A DNA stretch of 64,000 nt. Origin: Hydrogenophaga sp. (GTDB lineage: Bacteria > Pseudomonadota > Gammaproteobacteria > Burkholderiales > Burkholderiaceae_C). The stretch is from positions 62,001-126,000 of the forward strand of contig NZ_JAILWB010000007.1 of the NCBI RefSeq assembly GCF_025699295.1. The letters run 5' to 3'. The notes below the pieces were generated by a model, which ran no database searches, had not been told where the DNA came from, and worked only from the letters and a program-made list of their open reading frames with translations. Both the position numbers and the translations under genes were made by a program. Of this stretch, positions 40,801-50,933 are shown piece by piece (position 1 is the first letter of the stretch; the number at the start of each line of letters is the position of its first letter).

Positions 40801-41856
40801 TCAGTGCCGGTGCGCGTGGTGGGCGTCGGGCACGTGGGGGTGGGCGTGGCGCAGCGGTGTGTGCGTGTGGGCGTGGCTGTGCGGGCCCGCGGGCATGGGG
40901 TCGTGTGTGTGGTTGTGGTGGCCGTCGTCGTGCGTGTGCGCGTGTTCGTGTTCCAGCGCTTCGTGCTCGTGCGGGTGCTCGTGGCGCTCGGCCAGGTGCA
41001 GCCACACGCCCGACAACATCAGGGCCCCGCCCACCAGGACCAGGGCGGAGATCGCACGCTCCCCCAGGGCAAACGCACCGAGGGCGCCGATGAAGGGCGC
41101 AAACGCGAATACCGAGCCGGTGCGCGCCGCACCGAAGGCGCGCTGCGCGAGCAGGTAGAAGCGCAGGCTCAGCCCGTAGCCGCTGGCGCCCACCGCGAGC
41201 AGCGCGAGCGCGGCCCACGCACCGGGCAGCGGTTCGCCCCACAGGAAAGCCAGCACGGTGGTCGCGTTCGCACCCAGCAGTGCCTTGACCCAGACGACCT
41301 GGCCCGGATCGCGCTCGGCCACGCCGCGCGAAAGCGTGTTGTCCACGCCCCAGGCCGCGGTGGCCAGCAGCACCGCGAGCAGGCCGAGCAACTGCACGCG
41401 TCCCGCCAGACCCTGCTCGACCACCAGCACCGCGCCGCCGGCCAGCAGCAGGAGCATGGCCGTGGCAACGCGCCGGTCCAGCGTCTCGTGGTACCAGCGC
41501 CAGGCCAGTACCGCGGTGAACACGGCTTCGAGCGTGAGCATCAGCGAGGCGCTGGAGCCGCTGGTGCGCTGCAGGCCCCAGGCCAGCGCCACCGGCCCCA
41601 CCACCGCGCCCATTCCGGCCATGGCGAGCAGGCGCGGCAGGTCGGTGCGGCGCAGCTGGGCTTCGCGGCTGGCCGGCCGCCGCAACACGATCGCCACGAC
41701 CGCCGCGCCGATGTACAGCAAGGCGGCGGTGGAAAAAGGCCCCAGGCCCGCCCCGAAGCGCTGGACCAGGGGCGTGCTCAGGCCGAACAGTGCCGCAGCG
41801 AGCAGGGCGAGCAGGCCGCCTTGCAGCGCGGGGCTGGAGAGGCGGTCCGCGCCCAT
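40801..41856 (-). CDS. DMT-superfamily (EamA) exporter with His-rich tail
   Basis: 351 residues from ATG 41856; a TTG nine codons earlier would overlap the upstream gene. Two EamA repeats give about ten membrane segments (GLLALLAAALFGLSTPLVQR, GMGAVVGPVALAWGLQRTSG, ATAAWGVDNTLSRGVAERDP). The last 65 residues are a cytoplasmic tail of His-acidic repeats (HEHPHEHEALEHEHAHTHDD and HSHAHTHTPLRHAHPHVPDA). Such tails bind Ni2+, Co2+ or Zn2+. The transported solute is not clear. The tail and the HupE-like and chromate genes nearby suggest a metal-linked role. Confidence 0.83.
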   Translation of the reverse strand: MGADRLSSPALQGGLLALLAAALFGLSTPLVQRFGAGLGPFSTAALLYIGAAVVAIVLRRPASREAQLRRTDLPRLLAMAGMGAVVGPVALAWGLQRTSGSSASLMLTLEAVFTAVLAWRWYHETLDRRVATAMLLLLAGGAVLVVEQGLAGRVQLLGLLAVLLATAAWGVDNTLSRGVAERDPGQVVWVKALLGANATTVLAFLWGEPLPGAWAALALLAVGASGYGLSLRFYLLAQRAFGAARTGSVFAFAPFIGALGAFALGERAISALVLVGGALMLSGVWLHLAERHEHPHEHEALEHEHAHTHDDGHHNHTHDPMPAGPHSHAHTHTPLRHAHPHVPDAHHAHRH

Positions 41857-41857
41857 G

Positions 41858-42208
41858 TCATTGCCCGGTGAAGTTGGCGGCAATGAAGTTGCCCGGTGGT
41901 GTGAAGAACATGTACAGCGTTTCCTTGCTCTTGTCTGCGGCAGCCGGGTTCCGGAAGGTCACGCGCCACTCCTTGCCCTTCTTGCCATCGACGGTTTCGA
42001 TCGTGTCGTGTTTCACGGCGCGCCAGCTCGCGTCGAGCTTGCCGCCCTTGACGAGCGCGTCCTTGCGCTGGAGGGCGCAGCCGGTCACGGTGGCTTCGGC
42101 GGCGGGCTTGTTGCCATGGAAGTGGCAGTTTCCGCCTTCTGCGGCGAAAACGGCGGGCGCACAGAGGGCGGCGGCGACAACGGAGGTGGCGATGAAATGG
42201 TTCTTCAT
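41858..42208 (-). CDS. Small secreted protein (DUF6488-like)
   Basis: 116 residues from ATG 42208. Signal peptide FIATSVVAAALCAPAVFAAE. The mature part is HFHGNKPAAEATVTGCALQR, then a Lys-rich region (IETVDGKKGKEWRVTFRNPA) and YMFFTPPGNFIAANFTGQ. Two Cys (NCHFHG, TGCALQ) may form a disulphide or bind metal. I believe this is the DUF6488 family but cannot confirm it here. It sits 34 bases after the HupE/UreJ-like gene and 1 base before the exporter, as part of one unit, and is probably periplasmic. Confidence 0.7.
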   Translation of the reverse strand: MKNHFIATSVVAAALCAPAVFAAEGGNCHFHGNKPAAEATVTGCALQRKDALVKGGKLDASWRAVKHDTIETVDGKKGKEWRVTFRNPAAADKSKETLYMFFTPPGNFIAANFTGQ

Positions 42209-42242
42209 GATGGTGTCCTGGATGAATGGGGAGGGATGGGAT

Positions 42243-43034
42243 TCACTTGAGCGTGTTGCGGCTGTCGTCGGTGGTGTCCTCGATGGCCATGTCTTCGTGG
42301 GCATGCTGGTGCTCGGCGGCGGGGAAGCGGAAGCTGTCGGGATGTGCGTCGTGCTGGTAGCCGTGCAACTGCGTGAACAGCAGGTACACCCCGGCGTAGA
42401 TCAGCGCCAGATTGGCCGCGTGGCTGAAGCGCCGGAACGACGGCCGGTGCCGCCACGCGGCGAGCATCGCCACCATCACCACCAGTGCCGCGATCTGGCC
42501 CACCTCCACGCCCACGTTGAAACTCAGGATGCGCCACAACATGGCGACGGGGTCGTCGCCCAGGGGCAATTGCTGCAAGCGGGTGGACAGGCCGAAACCG
42601 TGCAGCAGCCCGAAGCCGAACACCGCCATCAAGAGGTTGGGTGACTTCATGTCGAAGTGCTTCTGGAAGCCGCCGTTGTTGTCGAAGCCCTTGTAGATCA
42701 CGCTGATGGCGATGATGGCGTCGACCAGGTAGTAGTTCCAGGTGATCTTGAAGTAGGTGGCGAAGATCAGCGTGATGCAGTGGCCGATGGTGAAGACAGT
42801 GACGAACCTGGCCACGTCCCTGAACGTGGTCAGGAAGAACACCACGCCGAAGAGGAACAGCAGGTGGTCGTAGCCGGTGAGCATGTGGCTGGCGCCGAGA
42901 CCGATGTACTGGAGGTAGCCGCCTTCGAGCATGCGCTGGCGGTCTTCCTCCGAAATGCCATGTGCGAGGGCGACCAGTGGCAGCAGCGCCAGCAGGCCCA
43001 GGGCCACGGTCCGCCGGGAAAAGGGAAGTTTCAT
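42243..43034 (-). CDS. HupE/UreJ-like membrane protein
   Basis: 263 residues from ATG 43034. After a signal-like segment (TVALGLLALLPLVALAHGIS) the protein has about six membrane helices with the HupE/UreJ pattern (GLGASHMLTGYDHLLFLFGV, TVFTIGHCITLIFATYF, GFGLLHGFGLSTRLQQLPLG, FNVGVEVGQIAALVVMVAM). Paired His and Asp lie in the membrane. HupE proteins are nickel permeases linked to hydrogenase or urease, but this longer subgroup is uncharacterised. The C-terminus is His-rich (EHQHAHEDMA). No hydrogenase or urease gene is in the window. Confidence 0.83.
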   Translation of the reverse strand: MKLPFSRRTVALGLLALLPLVALAHGISEEDRQRMLEGGYLQYIGLGASHMLTGYDHLLFLFGVVFFLTTFRDVARFVTVFTIGHCITLIFATYFKITWNYYLVDAIIAISVIYKGFDNNGGFQKHFDMKSPNLLMAVFGFGLLHGFGLSTRLQQLPLGDDPVAMLWRILSFNVGVEVGQIAALVVMVAMLAAWRHRPSFRRFSHAANLALIYAGVYLLFTQLHGYQHDAHPDSFRFPAAEHQHAHEDMAIEDTTDDSRNTLK

Positions 43035-43151
43035 GTGAATCCGATGGATGAGAGCAGGGTCTGCGCCACCGGGTGCGAACGCGGTCGCACCCATGCCGGC
43101 GGGCGCAGAACGGGAAGGGGGAGGCGGGCCCGGTTGCCACCGGGCCGGGGT

Positions 43152-43505
43152 TCAGGCCAGTGCCCGGGGTGGCCGCAAGAGGCCGTCAAGGTCGGCGGAC
43201 GGTCTGTCCTCCTCCATGCGGGCCGTGGGCAAGGGCGGTGGCAGGTGCACCGGTGCCGCCGTCGTCACCGGCTCCAGGCCGGAGGGCTGCATGCCGTCGC
43301 TGGCATGGTGGTGCACCGGGGTGCTGGCATCCGCATCGAGGTGCAGTGAATCGTCATCGTGGTGGTGGTGGTCGACGTCCTGGGTGTGCACCACCAGGTG
43401 TGCGATCGCGTCCGTCTGCAACTGCAGCAGTCCCGGTGTGAGCCAGGCCATGGCTTGCCACAGCATGACCAGCATCAGGCAACGGGCTCGGGCGGGGATC
43501 GACAT
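43152..43505 (-). CDS. Small His-rich exported protein, CzcI-like
   Basis: 117 residues from ATG 43505 (MSIPARARCLMLVMLWQAMA). One hydrophobic segment at the start acts as signal or anchor. A His/Asp cluster follows (QDVDHHHHDDDSLHLDADAS, HHHASDGM), and the end is Pro-rich (LPPPLPTARMEEDRPSADL, LLRPPRALA). The layout recalls CzcI-type periplasmic proteins beside metal efflux systems, though similarity is weak. It lies upstream of the HupE-like gene on the same strand and divergent from chrB. Confidence 0.55.
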   Translation of the reverse strand: MSIPARARCLMLVMLWQAMAWLTPGLLQLQTDAIAHLVVHTQDVDHHHHDDDSLHLDADASTPVHHHASDGMQPSGLEPVTTAAPVHLPPPLPTARMEEDRPSADLDGLLRPPRALA

Positions 43506-43558
43506 GCGGCGGATTGTAGGCGGGGTGGAGATTGCGTCGACATCATCCATGATCCGTA

Positions 43559-43595
43559 TGTAATTGTTGATTCAATTAATGTGATGTATATTACA
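43559..43595 (+). promoter_or_regulatory. chrB promoter and operator
   Basis: An AT-rich island: TTGTTG (43564-43569), a 17-base spacer and TATATT (43587-43592) end only 8 bases before the chrB ATG, so the transcript may start at or near the start codon. Two dyads overlap it: AATTG-N6-CAATT (43562-43577) and TGTAAT-N25-ATTACA (43559-43595). ChrB proteins are DNA-binding, chromate-responsive regulators, so these are candidate ChrB sites. Confidence 0.6.
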
Positions 43596-43599
43596 AAGC

Positions 43600-44537
43600 A
43601 TGTTCTCGATGCTGCTCGTCACCCTGCCCACCCAGCCCAGCGCGGTTCGGGTGCGCATCTGGCGCGCGCTCAAGGCGCTGGGCTGCGCGGCTTTGCGCGA
43701 CGGGGCTTATCTGCTGCCCGAGGCGCAGCAGGCGCTGTTCGAGCCACTGGCAGAGGAGGTGCGCGAACACGGCGGCTCGGCCATGGTGCTGCGGCTGGAG
43801 GCGACGGACGAGGGCCAGCGCGCCGAACTGCTGGCGCTGTTCGACCGGGGGGAAGCCTATGCGGCCTGGCGCACCACGGCCGAGGCGCTGCACACGGAGC
43901 TCGCCGCGCTGGGCGAGGCCGTGGCCCGCCGGCGCTGGCGTGGTCTGGCGCAGGCGCTGGAGGAGGTGCAGCGCACCGACTACTTTCCCGGCGAAGCGGC
44001 GCTGCAGGCCCAGGCCACGCTGGCCGACCTGCGCGACGCGCTGGATGCGCACTACTCGAAGGGTGAACCCCGCGCACTGCCCGACCACGGCATCGCGCCG
44101 CTCGACGCGCGCCAGTTCCAGGGCAAACGCTGGGCCACCCGTGCGCGGCCCTGGGTGGACCGCCTGGCCAGCGCCTGGCTGATAGCGCGTTTCATCGATG
44201 CACAGGCCGAGTTCGTCTGGCTGGCCGACGTGGCGCGGCTGCCGCGCGGTGCGATCGGCTTCGACTTCGACGGCGCGCGCTTCAGCCATGTGGGCGCGCG
44301 CGTGACCTTTGAGGTGCTGCTGGCCAGCTTCGGGCTCGACCACGACGCCCGGTTGCTGCGCATCGGCGCCATGGTGCACTGCCTCGACGCGGGTGGCATC
44401 CCGGTGCCCGAGGCGGTTGGCCTGGAGGCCGTGCTGGCCGGGCTGCGCGAGATGCACGGCGACGACGACCGTTTGCTGGCCGCCGCGGCGGGCGTGTTCG
44501 ACGCCCTGCTGGCCACCCCCACCGAAGGAAGAACCCC

Positions 44538-44541
<4 letters not shown>
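43600..44541 (+). CDS. chrB: ChrB, chromate-sensing regulator
   Basis: 313 residues from ATG 43600; Met4 is an alternative. The N-terminal PaaX-like winged helix (LVTLPTQPSAVRVRIWRALK, ALGCAALRDGAYLLPEAQQA) is followed by the ChrB C-terminal domain (KRWATRARPWVDRLASAWLI, DFDGARFSHVGARVTFEVLL). In characterised chr operons ChrB represses or senses chromate upstream of chrA. It overlaps chrA by ATGA. Family length is about 300-320, so it is complete. Confidence 0.93.
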
Positions 44542-45884
<1,343 letters not shown>

Positions 45885-45894
45885 TCGGAACACC

Positions 45895-46593
45895 ATGAAC
45901 CTGAATACTTTGCCGTTTGCCTCTGGCGTCATGCAGCTGCACGAGCTCCACCTCGGCAGCCTGGGCGGCGACGGCCAGACCATGGAGTCCGCGATGAGGC
46001 TCGCACTGGACGCGAACTTCGGCGGCTTCGAGCGCTGGCGCGAAGACTTTGTTGCCTTGCTCACCGCGCATGGCGTGGATGCGCGCTGGGCCTTGCTGAC
46101 GTTTCTGCCGTGCGAGGGGCGTCTGGAAAACCTGGGCGTGGCCCCCGACGCCGGATGGCCGGACGGCGGTGTGCCGCTGCTGGCACTGGACCGCCACGCA
46201 CCGGCCGGCGCCGGGCTGGACCGCATCGACTGGGCCGGCGTGTACGCGCGATACCAGGCGGCGGTGCATGCGGCGAGCGAGCCCTTCGGCTGTGTCCCCG
46301 CGGACATTTCGGGCGCGCTGGTGATCGACGTGCGCCGGGCCGGGGTGTTCGAGCAGGCCACGCAGATGATGGCGGGCGCGCGCTGGCACGACCCCGCCGC
46401 CGTGGGGCAATGGGCCACCGACCTGCCCCGGGACCAAGCCGTGGTGGTCTATTGCGTTCATGGCCACGAAGTGAGCCGGGCCACGGCGCTGCGCCTGCGT
46501 GCGGCCGGGGTGGACGCGCGTTACCTGCGCGGCGGTCTGGAGGGCTGGAAGGCCGCCGGGCAGGCCCTGGTGGCGAAGGAGAATGCACCATGA
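45895..46593 (+). CDS. SOD-like/rhodanese fusion of the chromate operon
   Basis: 232 residues from ATG 45895. Residues 12-120 follow the C-terminal half of Fe/Mn superoxide dismutase (LHELHLGSLGGDGQTMESAM, GVPLLALDRH, LDRIDWAGVYARYQAA). The segment that should read D-x-W-E-H-A-Y and bind the metal is replaced by LALDRHAPAG, so the site looks lost. Residues 138-232 form a rhodanese domain (ALVIDVRRAGVFEQATQMMA) with active-site Cys187 in VVYCVHGHEVSRAT. chr operons often hold a SOD (chrC) and a rhodanese (chrE); here both are joined. A sulfur-transfer role is likelier than dismutation. Confidence 0.85.
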   Translation: MNLNTLPFASGVMQLHELHLGSLGGDGQTMESAMRLALDANFGGFERWREDFVALLTAHGVDARWALLTFLPCEGRLENLGVAPDAGWPDGGVPLLALDRHAPAGAGLDRIDWAGVYARYQAAVHAASEPFGCVPADISGALVIDVRRAGVFEQATQMMAGARWHDPAAVGQWATDLPRDQAVVVYCVHGHEVSRATALRLRAAGVDARYLRGGLEGWKAAGQALVAKENAP

Positions 46594-47045
46594 AATGGGT
46601 TACCCGCGAACGCCCCAAGATCGACCGCATCGCCTGCCCCTGGCTGATCCAGCGTTTCATCGACCCGGCGGCCGAGTTCCTCTACGTGCCGGCGGGTGAG
46701 GTGCTGCGCGTGGCCACGGCGACGGGTGCCACGCCCTACGACATCCCGGGCGTGGAAATGAGCCACGTGGGGGAGTTGTGCAGTTTCGACGCCTTCCTGT
46801 CGAAGCACCGGCTGGACGATCCGGCGCTGGCCCGGCTGGCTGCCATCGTGCGCGGTGCCGACACCTCGCGGCCCGATCTCACGCCGCAGTCGGCCGGCCT
46901 CTTTGCGATATCGCTGGGCCTGTCGCTTGTGTTCTCGGACGACCACGAGATGCTGCGTCATGGCATGGTGCTGTACGACGCCCTCTACGCCTGGTGCCGC
47001 GATGCCCAGGAAGAAACCCACGCATGGCCACCGGTCATGCCATGA
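46590..47045 (+). CDS. ChrB C-terminal-domain protein
   Basis: 151 residues from ATG 46590 (ATGA overlap with the fusion gene). It consists only of the ChrB C-terminal domain: RERPKIDRIACPWLIQRFID, YDIPGVEMSHVGELCSFDAF and GLFAISLGLSLVFSDDHEML. There is no winged helix, so it cannot act as a DNA-binding regulator alone. The function of this domain is unproven; chromate or metal binding is suspected, with the Cys of IACPW conserved. It is a second paralogue beside full-length ChrB. Confidence 0.88.
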   Translation: MKWVTRERPKIDRIACPWLIQRFIDPAAEFLYVPAGEVLRVATATGATPYDIPGVEMSHVGELCSFDAFLSKHRLDDPALARLAAIVRGADTSRPDLTPQSAGLFAISLGLSLVFSDDHEMLRHGMVLYDALYAWCRDAQEETHAWPPVMP

Positions 47046-47055
47046 ATCGGACCCC

Positions 47056-47976
47056 ATGAACAAAAAAATCTGGCTGGGCGCTCTTGCGCTGTGCAGCGCG
47101 GCCCTGTGCCACGCACTGGATGTGAAGTTCGAGCCCGTCGCACCGGGCGTGTACGCCCACATCGGTGACCTGGGCGGGCGCAGCGCCGACAACGAAGGGC
47201 TCAACGCCAATATCGGGCTCGTGGTCACGCCGCAGGGCGCGGTGCTGATCGACAGTGGCGCAACGCACCAGAGCGCGCGCCGCATCCATGACGCGGTGCG
47301 GGCGGTGACGGCGCAGCCGGTGCGCTGGGTCATCAACACCGGCGGGCAGGACCACCGCTGGCTGGGCAACGGCTACTTCGCATCGCAGGGGGCCGAGCTG
47401 ATCGCGCACGCCAACGCCGCGCCCGACATGCGCTCCCGCGGTGGCGACCAGCTGGCCGCGCTGCGCAGCGTGCTGGGTGACAAGGCCTCGGGCACGGTGC
47501 CGACGCTCGCCACCCGCTGGATCGATGCAGACGACAGCCGCATCGATCTGGGTGGCGTGGTGTTCGAGCTGCGGCACCGGGGCGGTGGCCACACACCGGG
47601 CGACATGATGGTGTGGCTGCCGGGAAGCCGGGTGCTGTTCACCGGCGATATCGTCTATGTGCAACGGCTGCTGGGTGTGCTGCCGGTGAGTCACACGCGC
47701 CACTGGCTGGAGACGTTTGCGCTGATTGAACCGCTGGCGCCGGCGCACATCGTGCCCGGGCATGGACCGGTGACCGATCTCTCGACGGCGCAGGCCCACA
47801 CGCGGGACTATCTGCTGGCACTGCGCGCCCACATGGCACAGGCGGTGAGCCGGCTGGACGATATCGGCGTCGCGGTGCGCAGTTTTGACGGCCGGCCGTT
47901 CGAGAAGCTGCTCAACGCAGCCGAACTCATGCCCGGCAACGCCAACCGGGTGTACCTGGAGATGGAACGCGAATGA
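47056..47976 (+). CDS. Exported MBL-fold hydrolase with altered metal motif
   Basis: 306 residues from ATG 47056. Signal peptide MNKKIWLGALALCSAALCHA. Metallo-beta-lactamase fold: GLVVTPQGAVLIDSGATHQS, then WVINTGGQDHRWLGNGYFAS, GGGHTPGDMMVWLPGSRVLF-TGDIVYV and HIVPGHGPVTD. The usual H-x-H-x-D-H is T-G-G-Q-D-H (Asp99, His100 kept; the two His before them missing), so the first zinc site should be absent or altered. It ends the chr operon and is near quinoprotein-relay and SoxH-like MBL proteins in layout. Substrate unknown. Confidence 0.82.
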   Translation: MNKKIWLGALALCSAALCHALDVKFEPVAPGVYAHIGDLGGRSADNEGLNANIGLVVTPQGAVLIDSGATHQSARRIHDAVRAVTAQPVRWVINTGGQDHRWLGNGYFASQGAELIAHANAAPDMRSRGGDQLAALRSVLGDKASGTVPTLATRWIDADDSRIDLGGVVFELRHRGGGHTPGDMMVWLPGSRVLFTGDIVYVQRLLGVLPVSHTRHWLETFALIEPLAPAHIVPGHGPVTDLSTAQAHTRDYLLALRAHMAQAVSRLDDIGVAVRSFDGRPFEKLLNAAELMPGNANRVYLEMERE

Positions 47977-48006
47977 CGCGCCCCGGCTGGAACGGGCGGG
48001 CCGGTG

Positions 48007-49710
48007 TCAGGCAGTGACCACGTTGCGCAGGCCCAGCTTTTTCGTCATCGCGTCGCGCAGCACGAACTTCTGGATCTTGCCGGTGATGGTCATGGGAAAG
48101 GCGTCGACGAACTCGACGTAGGCCGGCACCTTGTAGTGCGCGATGCGGCCGCGCGCGAAGTCCTGCAGCTCCTGCATGCTGGCCTTCTCGCCGGGCTTGA
48201 GCACCACGCAGGCACACAGCACCTCGCCGTACTTCGCGTCGGGTACCCCGACCACCTGCACGTCCTGCACCTTGGGGTGGCTGTAGTAGAACTCCTCGAT
48301 CTCGCGCGGGTAGACGTTCTCGCCCCCGCGGATCACCATGTCCTTGAGGCGGCCGACGATGTTCACATACCCCTCGGCGTCCATGGTCGCGAGGTCGCCC
48401 GTGTGCATCCAGCCCTCGGCGTCGATGGCCTCGCGCGTCTTCTCCGGGTCGTCCCAGTAGCCCTGCATCACCGAGTAGCCGCGCGTGCAGAGTTCACCGA
48501 CCACGCCGCGCGGCACCGCGCGGTTGTCGGCGTCGACGATCCGCACCTCCAGGTGCGGCTGCACCCGGCCCACCGTGGAGACGCGCCGGTCCACCGGGTC
48601 GTCCACCGCGCTCTGCGTGGACACGGGCGAGGTCTCGGTCATGCCGTAGGCGATGGTGACCTCGTGCATGTGCATCTGCGACTGCACGCGCTTCATCACT
48701 TCGATGGGGCAGGGCGAGCCGGCCATGATGCCGGTGCGCAGGCTGGAGAGGTCGGTGGCGGCGAATTCCGGATGGTCCAGCGCCGCGATGAACATCGTGG
48801 GCACGCCATAGAGCGCGGTGCAGCGCTCGGCCTGCACGGTGCGCAGCACGGCCTGTGGGTCGAAGGCCTCGGACGGATAGACCATCGCGCAGCCGTGCGT
48901 GACGCAGGCCAGGTTGCCCATGACCATGCCGAAGCAGTGGTACAGCGGCACGGGGATGCACAGGCGGTCGTCGGGCGTGAGGCGGATCGCCTCGCCGACG
49001 AAGAAGCCGTTGTTCAGGATGTTGCGGTGTGTCAGCGTCGCGCCCTTGGGAAAACCGGTGGTGCCCGAGGTGAACTGGATGTTGATCGGGTCGGCGGGCG
49101 CGAGCGTGGGCCCGGTGGCGGCGAGCTGCGCCTGCTGCGCGGCGCCGGCCATGGCGGGCAGCTCGTCGACGTTCAGCATGCCGGCGGTGTGCTCGGCGCC
49201 CAGGCGGATCACCCAGCGCAGATGTGGCAGGGCTGCGGCCTGCAACTGACCGGGCACGCTGGCGTCGAGCTCGGGCGCCAGGCCGCGCAGGATCTCGATG
49301 TAGTTGCTGGTCTTGAGCGCTGGCGCCAGCACCAGCGCCTTGCAGGCCACCTTGTTCAGTGCGTAGGCCAGTTCGCTGTCGCGGTAGGCGGGGTTGATGT
49401 TGACCAGAATCAGGCCGGCGCGCGCCGTGGCGAATTGCAGCAGTGTCCATTCGGCCCGGTTGGGTGCCCAGATGCCGACCCGGTCCCCGGCCTGCAGGCC
49501 GAGCGCGAGCAGGCCGGCGGCCAGGGCGTCAACCCGCTGCAGCAATTGCTGCCAGCTCCAGCGCACACCCTGGTGGGGAATCACCAGGGCCTCGCGTTCG
49601 TCCCAGCGCTGAGCGGCGGATTCGAGCGCGGCACCGATGGTGAGGTCCAGCAGAGGCGGGCTGTCCATGCCCCGGGCGTATGAGGCAGACGGTGTGTGTT
49701 TCTGGTCCAT
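48007..49710 (-). CDS. AMP-binding acyl-CoA ligase (fatty-acyl-CoA synthetase type)
   Basis: 567 residues. Adenylate-forming enzyme motifs: P-loop [31 protein letters not shown] (A5), [20 protein letters not shown] (A7) and the catalytic Lys in [14 protein letters not shown] (A10). The N-terminal [20 protein letters not shown] resembles medium/long-chain acyl-CoA synthetases. It forms an acyl-AMP then acyl-CoA in the cytoplasm. Fatty acids are most likely; an aryl or branched acid cannot be excluded. It is convergent with the MBL gene and divergent from the hydrolase. Confidence 0.9.
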   Translation of the reverse strand: MDQKHTPSASYARGMDSPPLLDLTIGAALESAAQRWDEREALVIPHQGVRWSWQQLLQRVDALAAGLLALGLQAGDRVGIWAPNRAEWTLLQFATARAGLILVNINPAYRDSELAYALNKVACKALVLAPALKTSNYIEILRGLAPELDASVPGQLQAAALPHLRWVIRLGAEHTAGMLNVDELPAMAGAAQQAQLAATGPTLAPADPINIQFTSGTTGFPKGATLTHRNILNNGFFVGEAIRLTPDDRLCIPVPLYHCFGMVMGNLACVTHGCAMVYPSEAFDPQAVLRTVQAERCTALYGVPTMFIAALDHPEFAATDLSSLRTGIMAGSPCPIEVMKRVQSQMHMHEVTIAYGMTETSPVSTQSAVDDPVDRRVSTVGRVQPHLEVRIVDADNRAVPRGVVGELCTRGYSVMQGYWDDPEKTREAIDAEGWMHTGDLATMDAEGYVNIVGRLKDMVIRGGENVYPREIEEFYYSHPKVQDVQVVGVPDAKYGEVLCACVVLKPGEKASMQELQDFARGRIAHYKVPAYVEFVDAFPMTITGKIQKFVLRDAMTKKLGLRNVVTA

Positions 49711-49881
49711 GGGGTTCCTCGGTGCGGTGGGGTGGCGCGGTCATCATGACCATCACCAGCCGCGCGCACACGCCCGGGATTTCCCTGAGGCCGCGCTGTT
49801 CCGTTGCGGAGCACCTGCCAGGCGGCGCGGTACCATGCGCGCTGCCCGATCCACCCCACCTCGCCCGGAGGCCTGCGCACG

Positions 49882-50712
49882 ATGAACAACAGCTTGCAGA
49901 TCGACGACGTGGACGTGCTCGTGGAGGGCGCGGGTGCGCACACCGTGGTGATGCTGCACGGCTGGCCCGATACGCCCGCACTGTGGGACAACACGGTGGC
50001 CGCCTTGCGCGACGGCTACCGTTGCGTGCGCTTCTGTCTGCCGGGCTACGACCTGACCCGACCACCGCGCCCGGTGTCGGTCGACGCCATGTGCGGCCTG
50101 GTGCGCAAGATCGTCGATGCGGTGAGTCCGCACGAGCCCGTCACCCTGCTGCTGCACGACTGGGGCTGCTTCTTCGGCTACGAGTTCGCCGCCCGTCATC
50201 CGGACCGTGTGGCGCGCGTGATCGGCGTGGACATCGGCGACACCAGTTCGGGTGCCTACCTCAAGGGCTTGAGCGGGAAGGAAAAACGCATGATCGCGTA
50301 CTACCAGATCTGGCTGGCCCTGGCTTGGAAGATCGGACCGTGGTGGCCCGGGCTGGCCAACCGCATGTCGCGCTACATGGCGCGCAGCATCGGCTGCCGC
50401 AGCGAGCCGGCGCGCATCGGCTGGCAGATGAACTATCCGTACGCCATGCAGTGGTTCGGCGCCCATGGCGGCCTGCGCGGCGTGGCACGGGTGGACAAGC
50501 TGCTGGGCGTGGACATGCCCGCGCTGTTCATCTACGGCCGGCGCAAGCCCTTCATGTTCCATTCGGCGCGCTGGATCGAGCAACTGACCCAGGCACCGGG
50601 CTGCGAGGTGCTGGCGCTCGACACCGGCCACTGGGTGATGCGCCAGAAGCCGGCCGAGTTCAACGCCTGCGTGCGCGCCTGGCTGGACCGCGCCACCGCC
50701 ACGTCCGCATGA
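49882..50712 (+). CDS. Alpha/beta-fold hydrolase
   Basis: 276 residues from ATG 49882. The fold is shown by VVMLHGWPDTPALWDNTVAA (oxyanion region HGWPD), the nucleophile elbow LLLHDWGCFFGYEFAARHPD with Asp as nucleophile and the late catalytic His in LALDTGHWVMRQKP. An Asp nucleophile in H-D-W-G resembles epoxide hydrolases and haloalkane dehalogenases. Natural substrate unknown. ATGA overlap with the next gene. Confidence 0.85.
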   Translation: MNNSLQIDDVDVLVEGAGAHTVVMLHGWPDTPALWDNTVAALRDGYRCVRFCLPGYDLTRPPRPVSVDAMCGLVRKIVDAVSPHEPVTLLLHDWGCFFGYEFAARHPDRVARVIGVDIGDTSSGAYLKGLSGKEKRMIAYYQIWLALAWKIGPWWPGLANRMSRYMARSIGCRSEPARIGWQMNYPYAMQWFGAHGGLRGVARVDKLLGVDMPALFIYGRRKPFMFHSARWIEQLTQAPGCEVLALDTGHWVMRQKPAEFNACVRAWLDRATATSA

Positions 50713-50921
50713 AGCCCGAGGACCTGGAGCGCCTGCTCACGGTCGAGATGCCGTACGGCAAGTACAAGGGCCGGCCCATCGCCGATCTGCCGGGCAACTA
50801 CCTGAACTGGTTCGCGCGCGAAGGGTTTCCGGCGGGTGAGATCGGTCGGCTGCTGGCGCTGATGCACGAGATCGACCACAACGGCCTGGGGGACTTGCTC
50901 ACGCCGCTGCGGCGGCGCTGA
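50709..50921 (+). CDS. DUF3820-family protein
   Basis: 70 residues from ATG 50709, overlapping the hydrolase stop. It contains VEMPYGKYKGRPIADLPGNY and LNWFAREGFPAGEIGRLLAL, the DUF3820 signature (M-P-F/Y-G-K-Y-x-G). This domain is also found fused to 3'-5' exonucleases, and a DEDD exonuclease gene lies convergent just downstream at 50934. It probably helps bind nucleic acid, but the role is not established. Confidence 0.85.
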   Translation: MKPEDLERLLTVEMPYGKYKGRPIADLPGNYLNWFAREGFPAGEIGRLLALMHEIDHNGLGDLLTPLRRR

Positions 50922-50933
50922 ACGCGGCGGATT

